Assembly (NCBI GenBank): GCA_013329455.1
Contig: DUKF01000118.1
Coordinates: forward strand, 1-14,967
DNA from: Methanotrichaceae archaeon
Lineage (GTDB): Archaea; Halobacteriota; Methanosarcinia; Methanotrichales; Methanotrichaceae
DNA length: 14,967 nt
Direction of reading: 5' to 3'
Shown here: positions 7,135-12,438 of the stretch, piece after piece
Layout of the letters: each line of letters opens with the position of its first letter
Numbering within the stretch: the first letter of the stretch is position 1
The notes under the pieces: generated by a model
Told to the model about the DNA's origin: nothing
The model's database searches: none
Seen by the model: the letters and a program-made list of their open reading frames with translations, nothing else
Program-made: the position numbers and the translations under genes

Positions 7135-7207
7135 AGCCCGGTGATGTAGCGGTCAATCATACGAGGCCCTGGACCTCGTCACCAAGGTTCGAATCCTTGC
7201 CGGGCTA
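7135..7207 (+). tRNA. tRNA-Gln (anticodon CTG), with C at position 33
   Basis: Folds as a full cloverleaf of 73 bases. Acceptor stem AGCCCGG/CCGGGCT with discriminator A; D-stem ATG/CAT; anticodon stem CGAGG/CCTCG around a 7-base loop CCCTGGA; T-stem CAAGG/CCTTG around TTCGAAT. The anticodon is CTG at 7169-7171, reading CAG (Gln). The base before it (position 33, base 7168) is C, while nearly all elongator tRNAs have U33. CCA is not encoded, as in many archaeal tRNAs. A T-rich stretch (TTTAATTTT, 7211-7219) follows and may end transcription. The tRNA borders the AT-rich two-gene island downstream. Confidence 0.92.
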
Positions 7208-7232
7208 CTGAACTTTAATTTTGCCAATTGTG

Positions 7233-7241
7233 TTTTATAAT
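7233..7241 (+). promoter_or_regulatory. Box A (TATA) for the HicBA-like operon
   Basis: TTTTATAAT is a strong TATA-like match between the tRNA and the AT-rich operon. Transcription would begin near 7262-7266, giving a leader of about 60 bases before the ATG at 7325. Confidence 0.45.
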
Positions 7242-7324
7242 CCTTAAAAAACCGATAGTCTAATAAGTCAGATAACCTTAACAAGTCTCAGATTAGGTTG
7301 CCAAGACTACAGAGGTTTAAAAAA

Positions 7325-8386
7325 ATGCCTCCAAAATTTATCTATAAGCTGGAAGGAGAATCCGTATCTTTAAAAAAGATCCCTGCCGAGCTTATAGGGC
7401 GTGTACTTGTAAACGTGCAATCATTAATATATTCAGTTGGTCGTTATAGTTGGCCGGATGTATCAGTTCAGGGAAGGTGCCCAAAAATAATAGAGGATTT
7501 ATATTCATTAAATGTCGGTTTCCGTGAGGGATGCGTTGAATTGCAATTTAACCCGTCACAAATTCAGTACAGCTTGGAAGATCCATCAAGAACGGTACAA
7601 GAACCCGCATTTTCTAAATTAGCTACTTTATTTGGAGTATTGTCTGGGCCCGATAAGGAATATGATGACGTAAAAGAAGAGGTTAAAAAAATAATTGAGG
7701 ATCAGAAGACCAGGGTCGCAATATTAAACCATATGAACCGTATTATACCGCCAAGTAATATGCATGCCAAAGTAAAGATCGAAGATGTGCATTTAGAAAA
7801 TCCAGAAATTGATATTCAGCACATACATTTTAGAGATCGGGTCTTAAGACTATTGGAAGAAGAAACTGAAAATGATGAAGTAAAAATCCGAGGAGCAATT
7901 GTTCGAATCAAAGACGATGTTCCTAATTCGCTATTTTGGGTTAAAAGAGATTCAGGAAATCTAGCAAAGGTTTGTTTACCCGAAGATATGCGCTCTCAAA
8001 TAATAGGATATCTCGCCGATCGAACCCCAGTATCGATATCTGGAATAGGACAAAAAATTGGACGAACACTCGAAATTATAGAGCTAGATAGTATTAAAGA
8101 AAGTGCAAAAATAACTATTGATACGGCATCTGATATAAAACTACATAATCCGATAGAGGCAACACTTTCTTATGAAAGATACGATGAAGACGATGAATTT
8201 TGGGTAGTAAGCAATGACGAATTGGGCATTAACGGTGTTGACGAAACCGTAGATAAAGCTAGAGAGATGTTTGAAGAAAGCCTTTACGAAGATTATCTAG
8301 TATATAAGGATATTGAAGATGATAGATTATCAGATAAGGCATTATTATTAAAAAGACATCTTATAGATTTGTTTGAATACCGGTGA
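7325..8386 (+). CDS. Three-part protein with C-terminal HicB-like domain (candidate antitoxin)
   Basis: A 353-residue soluble protein that I cannot assign to a named family. Three parts can be seen. Residues 1-170 form an alpha/beta region starting FIYKLEGESVSLKKIP, with REGCVELQFNPS at 67-78. Residues 185-260 look like a small OB-type beta barrel (VKIRGAIVRIKDD, LFWVKRDSG, PVSISGIGQKIG). Residues 275-350 resemble a HicB antitoxin: ATLSYERYDEDDEFWVVSND, GVDETVDKAREMFEESL, and a helical end LSDKALLLKRHLIDLF. I chose ATG 7325 over TTG 7298 because AGAGGT lies 8 bases upstream. AT-rich codon use differs sharply from all earlier genes, which suggests horizontal acquisition. The stop overlaps the ribosome binding site of the HicA-like gene, so the two are co-translated. 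Antitoxin function is inference from domain resemblance and pairing. Confidence 0.72.
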   Translation: MPPKFIYKLEGESVSLKKIPAELIGRVLVNVQSLIYSVGRYSWPDVSVQGRCPKIIEDLYSLNVGFREGCVELQFNPSQIQYSLEDPSRTVQEPAFSKLATLFGVLSGPDKEYDDVKEEVKKIIEDQKTRVAILNHMNRIIPPSNMHAKVKIEDVHLENPEIDIQHIHFRDRVLRLLEEETENDEVKIRGAIVRIKDDVPNSLFWVKRDSGNLAKVCLPEDMRSQIIGYLADRTPVSISGIGQKIGRTLEIIELDSIKESAKITIDTASDIKLHNPIEATLSYERYDEDDEFWVVSNDELGINGVDETVDKAREMFEESLYEDYLVYKDIEDDRLSDKALLLKRHLIDLFEYR

Positions 8387-8387
8387 T
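8382..8387 (+). promoter_or_regulatory. Ribosome binding site GGTGAT overlapping the upstream stop codon
   Basis: GGTGAT contains the TGA stop (8384-8386) of the first gene and lies 3 bases before the GTG at 8391. It rules out the longer TTG start at 8373, which would put the site inside the coding region, and indicates coupled translation of the pair. Confidence 0.65.
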
Positions 8388-8390
8388 GAA

Positions 8391-8684
8391 GTGGTACATG
8401 TGACGAAAAGAAGAAATATAGATTCAGCTTTTACGGGTAAAGGATTTATTAAGACTCCTTTGAGAAATGGGCACTTCTCGTATCAATTGGTGATTGATGG
8501 AAAGATCCAAACTATAAGGACAAAAATGAGCATGGGAAGTTCTCATAGAGAATTAGGAAAACCCCTTATTTCAAAAATGGCTAAGGATCTAAAAATGACG
8601 CCAAAAAAGTTCTCTGATTATGTCGTATGCAATTATTCCTACGACGATTATGTGGCTTATCTAAAAGATAATGATAACATATAA
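8391..8684 (+). CDS. HicA-like small protein (candidate RNase toxin)
   Basis: A 97-residue basic protein with the layout of the HicA/dsRBD-like fold. Residues 10-19 (IDSAFTGKGF) match the HicA first helix ending in GF/GW. RNGHFSYQLVIDGK (25-38) corresponds to the GSHhxF strand carrying the catalytic His, here His28 in Asn-Gly-His. TIRTKMSMGSSHRELGKPL (41-59) and SKMAKDLKMTPKKF (61-74) match the final strand and helix. A C-terminal extension, VVCNYSYDDYVAYLKD (78-93), goes beyond classic HicA of about 60-80 residues. HicA toxins cleave mRNA when freed from HicB. The start is GTG, fixed by GGTGAT three bases upstream and overlapping the previous stop. A related archaeal set of short HicA-like proteins with this extension is my recollection. 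Assignment rests on motif pattern only. Confidence 0.68.
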   Translation: MVHVTKRRNIDSAFTGKGFIKTPLRNGHFSYQLVIDGKIQTIRTKMSMGSSHRELGKPLISKMAKDLKMTPKKFSDYVVCNYSYDDYVAYLKDNDNI

Positions 8685-8698
8685 CTATATTCCGTCCT

Positions 8699-8713
8699 CT
8701 CAACTCAACTCAA
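8699..8713 (+). repeat. Tandem CTCAA x3
   Basis: Three exact copies of a 5-base unit directly after the HicA-like gene. It is a short microsatellite with no clear role; it is listed because it marks the end of the AT-rich operon. Confidence 0.6.
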
Positions 8714-8767
8714 CTCCGATATTATTCCATTTTGTAATTTATATTTTATATAGTTGCCACTGTGGGT

Positions 8768-8813
8768 CATTGAAAATCGCAAACAATTGACCACTTCGGC
8801 GAGATCCTATAAA
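8768..8813 (+). repeat. Diverged direct repeat, copy 1
   Basis: Pairs with copy 2 at 9403-9448. Ungapped, 35 of 46 bases agree. Best shared blocks are AAATCGCAA, ATTGAC and GAGATCCTA. The copies flank the minus-strand secreted-protein gene. Confidence 0.6.
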
Positions 8814-8920
8814 ATTGGTGCACGAAGCTGGTTTTATAGAATCTCGACGACCCGCACCCAAAGCCCGAATGGGCGGGCGAAGGTACGCACCCCTCCGCCC
8901 AATCGCTCGGGAATTGACGT

Positions 8921-9349
8921 TTACTCCACAACGCGGCGAAGCATCTGTACGAATGTCTCGCCCGGCTCGCCGTCCTGCTCACCATCCTGAATGTAAATCA
9001 GCTCGATCGTGTCTTCAGAGATGATCGTTCCCACGTCGTAGCCCGAGATGAACTCGGCGATGTAGAAGGTTTTGTTATCCAGGCCGATGGCCCCGGCAAA
9101 GCCCTCGACCACATCAGTCTCGTTCAACTGGTAGGTCATCTCCCCGTTGAAGACGCGCCCCTTCTGCTCTGCGATCGTGAAGGTCAGGTTGCCGTAATCC
9201 ACCCCCACGACGTAACCAGTTCCCTCTTGATACCCAGGCCCCGAACCGACCCAGTTCCCCACCAGGTCGGGGACATCCGCCGCACAGATGCCCGTGGCCG
9301 AGATGGCCAGAACCAGTACCAAAAGTCCAAAACACCAAATCTTTCTCAT
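8921..9349 (-). CDS. Secreted beta-barrel-like protein of unknown function
   Basis: A 142-residue protein with a clear signal peptide (MRKIWCFGLLVLVLAISATG, cleavage likely after CAA at residue 24). The mature part starts DVPDLVGNWVGSG and runs through short alternating strands (GTGYVVGVDYGNLTFTIAEQ, GEMTYQLNETDVVEGFAGAI, KTFYIAEFISGYDVGTII) to an acidic loop GEQDGEPGE and the end QMLRRVVE. The LVGNW start and the strand pattern recall lipocalin-like proteins common in methanogens; this is a fold guess without a ligand. One N-glycosylation site each lies at NLT, NET and NKT. The ATG is the only start before the signal peptide. The gene stands alone on the minus strand, GC-rich, flanked by the two copies of the diverged repeat, and has no evident partner. 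Confidence 0.78.
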   Translation of the reverse strand: MRKIWCFGLLVLVLAISATGICAADVPDLVGNWVGSGPGYQEGTGYVVGVDYGNLTFTIAEQKGRVFNGEMTYQLNETDVVEGFAGAIGLDNKTFYIAEFISGYDVGTIISEDTIELIYIQDGEQDGEPGETFVQMLRRVVE

Positions 9350-9770
9350 GCACTTATATTAGCTCATCTCTGACTGATGAATTTTTCTATGCGTACGTTG
9401 ATCAATGGAAATCGCAATCGATTGACAGATTAGTTGAGATCCTACAAATGCGGCACCTGATGCTGACGATATCGACGACTCTGATGAAGTTGACAAAGCT
9501 GACGAAGCTTATTTCAAAATCTCTTTCAGAAGGTCTTACGACCATCAAACGCCCCAAAAGGAGAATGAGAATAAGATTTTATATCCGACAACGCCAACGT
9601 GCCATCAATTACAGGAGTATAGTCGATCTGACCCTCCGGAGGATAACAGACACATTCGGCCGCCTTCTTGTCGAGGTGCACGAGCGGATGAGACGCTTTG
9701 CGAGAAGGCTTGAAAAGGCTTATATCTTGCGATCTAAAGATCTCAGACAGGATTACCAGAAGTGATCGAC
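9350..9770. other. Region without a convincing gene
   Basis: About 420 bases lie between two small secreted-protein genes. They hold the second diverged repeat (9403-9448) and, near the right end, a TTATATC box (9719-9725) likely to drive the next gene. A 105-codon ATG frame at 9448-9765 gives a Lys/Arg-rich, low-complexity product without motif or ribosome binding site. Another frame from 9437 reads an Asp-rich, then disordered sequence with no start codon, ending at a stop near 9716. Both look like decayed or chance coding. Confidence 0.5.
9403..9448 (+). repeat. Diverged direct repeat, copy 2
   Basis: Second copy of the unit at 8768-8813, 635 bases away in the same orientation. Similarity fades after CCTACAAA. 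It lies just upstream, in minus-strand terms, of the secreted-protein gene. Confidence 0.6.
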
Positions 9771-10007
9771 ATGAAAAAGATAATCATTACAATATCCGTG
9801 ATAATCGTGGCGCTGGCCATGATATTCGGGCTGCCGGCCTGGGAAGAGGAGGAGTCGCCGATGGCGGCCGAAAACAGGATCGAAAACCAAAACCCTGAGA
9901 CGACGGCCGACCTCGGCGAGAACTACGAAGAGGAGACGATCTATGAGAACCTCAGCGCCGTCAATGCCAGCGTAAACGAGGGACTCTCCGAAGCATCGGG
10001 CCCGTAA
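9771..10007 (+). CDS. Small secreted acidic protein
   Basis: A 78-residue protein of unknown function. The N-terminus MKKIIITISVIIVALAMIFG is a textbook signal peptide or anchor: two Lys then a long hydrophobic run, with cleavage possible near GLPA. The mature part is short and strongly acidic (WEEEESP, GENYEEETIYENLSAVNASV) and holds N-glycosylation sites at NLS and NAS. GTGATC (9762-9767) lies 3 bases before this ATG and supports it over the ATG-less extension upstream. A TTATATC box at 9719-9725 could drive it. A T7 run at 10038-10044, before the convergent polyferredoxin gene, may be its terminator. No family is recognised; coding is supported by the leader, ribosome binding site and GC-rich codon use. 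Confidence 0.65.
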   Translation: MKKIIITISVIIVALAMIFGLPAWEEEESPMAAENRIENQNPETTADLGENYEEETIYENLSAVNASVNEGLSEASGP

Positions 10008-10037
10008 ATCGACGGTTAAGAAAAGCTGCCGATAACA

Positions 10038-10044
10038 TTTTTTT
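10038..10044 (+). terminator. T7 run, probable terminator
   Basis: Seven T in a row, 31 bases past the stop of the small acidic protein and before the 3' end of the convergent polyferredoxin gene. No stem-loop is needed in archaea; no clear hairpin is seen. Confidence 0.4.
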
Positions 10045-10091
10045 GACAATTCTCGGGATCTCGCGGCCACACGCGCCCGCCATCCTCCGAA

Positions 10092-10700
10092 TCAGAAGCT
10101 TAGGGCGTCTTTGGGGCAGGCCTCGACGCACCGGCCGCACTTTATGCAGTCTGGCTTCTCGGCGATCTCGCTTCCCTCAAGCTGCATCGGGCAGACTATT
10201 TTGCATTTGCCGCAGTCGATGCACAGATCTTGGTCGAGCTTGAGCTGGTACTTTCCCCGACCGAGACGCCTCTGGAGCGTCCCCATGGGGCAGAAGGTGC
10301 ACCAGGCCCTGGGGCTCAGGGCCACCCCGAATATGATCGAGACGGAGGTTGTGAGGATGCACATGGTGACGAAGACCATACCGACTTTATCCACCATCCC
10401 CTGGGTCAGAAGGATCCTCGATATCATGAAGCCCATCAGAGCGATGAATACCGGCACCCTCAGCACCATGCTCCTGAAGAATCTGGGTATCTCCACGTGA
10501 CGGCTGATCTTCCCGATCCAGAAGTCGTTGAAGCTGCCCCTTGGGCAGAGGTTTCCGCAAAACCACCTGCCTCTGAAAGGGCTGATGATCATGAGGGCGA
10601 GAAATACCAGGGCCACGACGTACCCGAGTTTTGGGTACCAGATGCCACCGATGGATACCAAGACGACGATTATTCCCAGGTAGGGAGTTATCTTGAGCAT
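10092..10700 (-). CDS. Membrane polyferredoxin, NapH/COG0348-like 4Fe-4S protein
   Basis: A 202-residue membrane electron-transfer protein. Segments near residues 5-20, 27-42, 80-98 and 106-126 are hydrophobic. Two paired-Cys sites flank the membrane core: FCGNLCPRGS (Cys48, Cys52) and WCTFCPMGTL (Cys134, Cys137), the NapH/MauN hallmark. The C-terminus carries two classical 4Fe-4S clusters: CIDCGKCKIVCP (160-171) and CIKCGRCVEACP (185-196). NapH-type proteins pass electrons between the quinone or methanophenazine pool and partner proteins, but no partner oxidoreductase lies next to it here. It is shorter than NapH of denitrifiers (about 280), with fewer spans. The single ATG at 10700 fits the hydrophobic start. 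An AT-rich stretch (10711-10745) upstream likely holds its promoter. Confidence 0.88.
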   Translation of the reverse strand: MLKITPYLGIIVVLVSIGGIWYPKLGYVVALVFLALMIISPFRGRWFCGNLCPRGSFNDFWIGKISRHVEIPRFFRSMVLRVPVFIALMGFMISRILLTQGMVDKVGMVFVTMCILTTSVSIIFGVALSPRAWCTFCPMGTLQRRLGRGKYQLKLDQDLCIDCGKCKIVCPMQLEGSEIAEKPDCIKCGRCVEACPKDALSF

Positions 10701-10815
10701 AATTCTCAGAAAATATTATTCATCTGGACCTTATATCTATTTTTCCGGCTCCTTTCGGGACTCAAGACGCCGAATCCGGAGATATTCTCGACTTTGGGGC
10801 CGGGAAAAGTCCCGA

Positions 10816-11352
10816 CTATTTCATCACCCTGAAATTCCTATCTAAGAGAAGGTGGAGGTTGTAGCCGAGGAAGGAGGCAAATGCGATGAAGAGCGACTCG
10901 CCCGGGGTCATGTCGAAGCCGAACCTCACGATGGTGAATGCGAGAAGGGCGTATACCGCAGCGAAGACCGAGGAGTGGACGACGCCCCTGTGATTCGGCA
11001 TCAGCGTTTTGAAAAGGTTCCAGGTGACGACGGCCACCAGGGCCGCCACGGCCCAGGCGAGGGTGAGGTTGACGACCGGGTTGGAGGTGAGATGGAGATT
11101 GAGGCCCAGGTTCCGGAAGGCGGATATCCCAACGGCCACCGAGACGAAGGGCTTGATCACCCTGTGAATCAGGGCTCCGGGATGGTCCATGTCCGGAAGG
11201 TCGGACCCCAGAACGTAGAAGGCGTAGCCCAGGGACATGGCCATGAAGGTCATCTCGATGGGAAGGCCCAGGTAAAAGCTGAGGACTGAGAGGATTAAAA
11301 TCGCTATCGGATAGCTCAAAATTCCCGCCAGAACGTGCTCGTCGTAGTTCAA
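10816..11352 (-). CDS. YdjM-family membrane-bound metal-dependent hydrolase-like protein
   Basis: A 178-residue integral membrane protein of the PF04307/COG1988 family. The conserved blocks are LGSDLPDMDHPGALIHR with the DxDH motif and PNHRGVVHSS with paired His. Hydrophobic helices lie between and after them (around ILSYPIAILILSVLSFYLGL, NLTLAWAVAALVAVVTWNLF and SSVFAAVYALLAFTIV). The family is often called LexA-regulated or metal-dependent hydrolase; no reaction is proven. The frame is open far upstream, but the start is TTG at 11352: a strong GAGGTGAC lies 6 bases before it (11359-11366), and the sequence upstream (charged, Arg-rich) is unlike a protein N-terminus. It is transcribed in the same direction as the polyferredoxin gene 115 bases away; co-transcription is possible. 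Confidence 0.85.
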   Translation of the reverse strand: MNYDEHVLAGILSYPIAILILSVLSFYLGLPIEMTFMAMSLGYAFYVLGSDLPDMDHPGALIHRVIKPFVSVAVGISAFRNLGLNLHLTSNPVVNLTLAWAVAALVAVVTWNLFKTLMPNHRGVVHSSVFAAVYALLAFTIVRFGFDMTPGESLFIAFASFLGYNLHLLLDRNFRVMK

Positions 11353-11473
11353 CCTTTTGTCACCTCGTTCACATCGATCATCCCGATAACCATCTTCATC
11401 CCCAATCTCCTCTGACCCCTCAACCCGAATGCGATGACCGATGGGGATTTTACATTTTCCCTCAACGGCCTCT

Positions 11474-11499
11474 CGATCTCTGGGAGATCGGATCCGATC
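11474..11499. repeat. Hairpin plus overlapping 14-base palindrome
   Basis: CGATCTC-TGG-GAGATCG is a perfect 7-base-pair stem with a 3-base loop (11474-11490). GATCGGATCCGATC (11486-11499) is a perfect 14-base palindrome sharing its left edge. GATC-rich DNA gives such palindromes by chance more often than usual, but the stacking in a gene-free divergent region would suit a dimeric regulator site. Confidence 0.5.
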
Positions 11500-11672
11500 G
11501 GCCGGGAGATGGCTGATGACCAGAAACCTACAGGCCCCTTTCGTTTTCAAAAAATACCTGGCTCTACCACTAGGAGCTGGATGCGGTTCTTGCGTTGGTG
11601 CTGGAGATGGTCTTTCGGTTGATTATGCTGGCGAGCAGAGCGACTCGATCCCAACGGCGCCGAGAAAGCAAG

Positions 11673-11681
11673 CATATATTA
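11673..11681 (+). promoter_or_regulatory. Box A (TATA) for the small membrane protein/YbjQ pair
   Basis: CATATATTA is centred about 30 bases before the ATG at 11707, fitting a leaderless start there and arguing against the ATG at 11683, which almost touches the box. Confidence 0.5.
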
Positions 11682-11706
11682 CATGGATTTTGTTTATGAG
11701 AAGATC

Positions 11707-11883
11707 ATGAAGAGCCAGGTCAAGTGGGGGATCGCACTCGCAGCTCTCGGCCTTGCCATTCTGCCCTTTGGCTATCCCTATCTGCTGGTCTACACCGCCC
11801 CTCTGGAGATTATCGGAATGGCTCTGATCGTCTTTCGGAACAGAGAAATTATCATAGATGAGGCAGAAACGAGAGAGCCATGA
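11707..11883 (+). CDS. 58-residue membrane mini-protein coupled to a YbjQ-family gene
   Basis: A very small membrane protein, MKSQVKWGIALAALGLAILP at the start, with two hydrophobic spans (residues 8-26 and about 31-47) and a short charged tail (FRNREIIIDEAETREP). No family is recognised. The ATG at 11683 is in frame and adds eight residues, but the TATA-like box points to 11707. The stop overlaps the next ATG in an ATGA junction (11880-11883), so ribosomes likely reinitiate on the YbjQ-family gene, which ties the two functionally. A tight membrane partner or anchor for the YbjQ-family ring-like protein is a reasonable guess. Confidence 0.6.
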   Translation: MKSQVKWGIALAALGLAILPFGYPYLLVYTAPLEIIGMALIVFRNREIIIDEAETREP

Positions 11884-12197
11884 TCGTCACTACCACAGAT
11901 GGTATTCCGGGCTACGAGGTGGAGGTTCTGAATGTCATCTTTGGGAACACCGTCAGGTCAAAGCACCTTGGAAGGGACATAACAGCTTTTTGTAAGGGCT
12001 TGGTCGGCGGGGAGCTTGAGGAGTACACCGACATGCTGACGGATGCAAGACGAGAGGCGATGAACCGGATGATCAACGAGGCATCTAGGCTCGGAGCAGA
12101 CGCCGTGGTCAACGTCCGCTTTACGACCTCGATGACCGGGACGAGAGCTGCCGAACTGATGGCCTACGGGACGGCGGTCAAGCTGAAGAAGGTATAG
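11880..12197 (+). CDS. YbjQ/UPF0145 family protein
   Basis: A 105-residue soluble protein of the PF01906 family (also labelled heavy-metal-binding), which is known to form pentameric rings; its biological role is unclear. Family marks: MIVTTTDGIPGYEVEVLNVI at the start, GNTVRSKHLGRDI, the Tyr/Asp-rich GELEEYTDMLTDAR, and the C-terminal GADAVVNVRFTTS with TAVKLKKV. Length is typical. It overlaps the upstream membrane mini-protein by an ATGA junction, which suggests translational coupling. A pyrimidine-rich, gene-free stretch follows, and the next gene is convergent. Confidence 0.9.
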   Translation: MIVTTTDGIPGYEVEVLNVIFGNTVRSKHLGRDITAFCKGLVGGELEEYTDMLTDARREAMNRMINEASRLGADAVVNVRFTTSMTGTRAAELMAYGTAVKLKKV

Positions 12198-12438
12198 ATA
12201 TATGAGTATGGGGCAGGTGGCCTCAGCGGGTTTTGCGACCAATATTATTCTCAGGAGCTTCAAAAGAAGTCCCCAGAATGGTGGAACGATTGACACGCCT
12301 GGACGAATCCGTTTTTGATGAAAATGCAGAATATCCGATTTATCAGCATCCATTTTGCCAGCCATCATCCTCTTGGTTTTCATCGGTCTTGGCGAGATCG
12401 AAGTCCGTGAGATTACAGACCGAAAGCAGAGTACCCCG
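12198..12438. other. Convergent gap without a supported gene
   Basis: Between YbjQ and the convergent radical SAM gene. A plus-strand frame here begins at ATG 12278 and runs into the 3' end of the radical SAM gene; it has no ribosome binding site. Another frame reads a short hydrophobic run (ILPAIILLVFIGLG, about 12350-12391) without ATG, perhaps a decayed leader. Confidence 0.4.

Larger units (their letters stand above)
8685..8920. other. AT-rich gap with short repeats, no convincing gene
   Basis: This stretch separates the HicBA-like operon from the secreted-protein gene. It holds CTCAA repeated three times at 8699-8713, T-rich stretches (8728-8751) that could end transcription of the operon, and the first copy of the diverged repeat at 8768-8813. 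A reading frame across it has no plausible start or codon pattern. No copy of the tRNA 3' end, which would mark an attachment site, is visible. Confidence 0.55.
11353..11706. other. Gene-free divergent region with palindromes
   Basis: Lies between the minus-strand YdjM-type gene and the plus-strand small membrane gene. Reading frames here (such as 11434-11622 and 11441-11710) have no ribosome binding site and no family look. The region holds a hairpin at 11474-11490 running straight into a palindrome at 11486-11499, and a CATATATTA box near its right end. It may carry both promoters and operators. Confidence 0.45.

Noticed and set aside
7195-7220. tRNA 3' end as an attachment site
   Set aside because: I looked for a second copy of GGTTCGAATCCTTGCCGGGC downstream to 10000 and saw none; no integrase gene is present.
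8699-8713. CTCAA tandem as a regulatory iteron
   Set aside because: Only three short units with no partner gene or palindromy; likely a simple microsatellite.
8768-9448. CRISPR array
   Set aside because: Only two diverged units 635 bases apart with a gene between; not regularly spaced repeats.
9437-9716. ATG-less Asp-rich frame in the same place
   Set aside because: No start codon of any kind near its beginning and the sequence becomes disordered; at best a remnant.
9448-9765. 105-codon ATG frame, Lys/Arg-rich
   Set aside because: It starts inside the diverged repeat, has no ribosome binding site, an odd low-complexity product, and contains the probable promoter of the next gene.
11441-11710. 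89-codon frame ahead of the membrane mini-protein
   Set aside because: No start signal, no conserved motif, and it runs across the palindromes and the box A.
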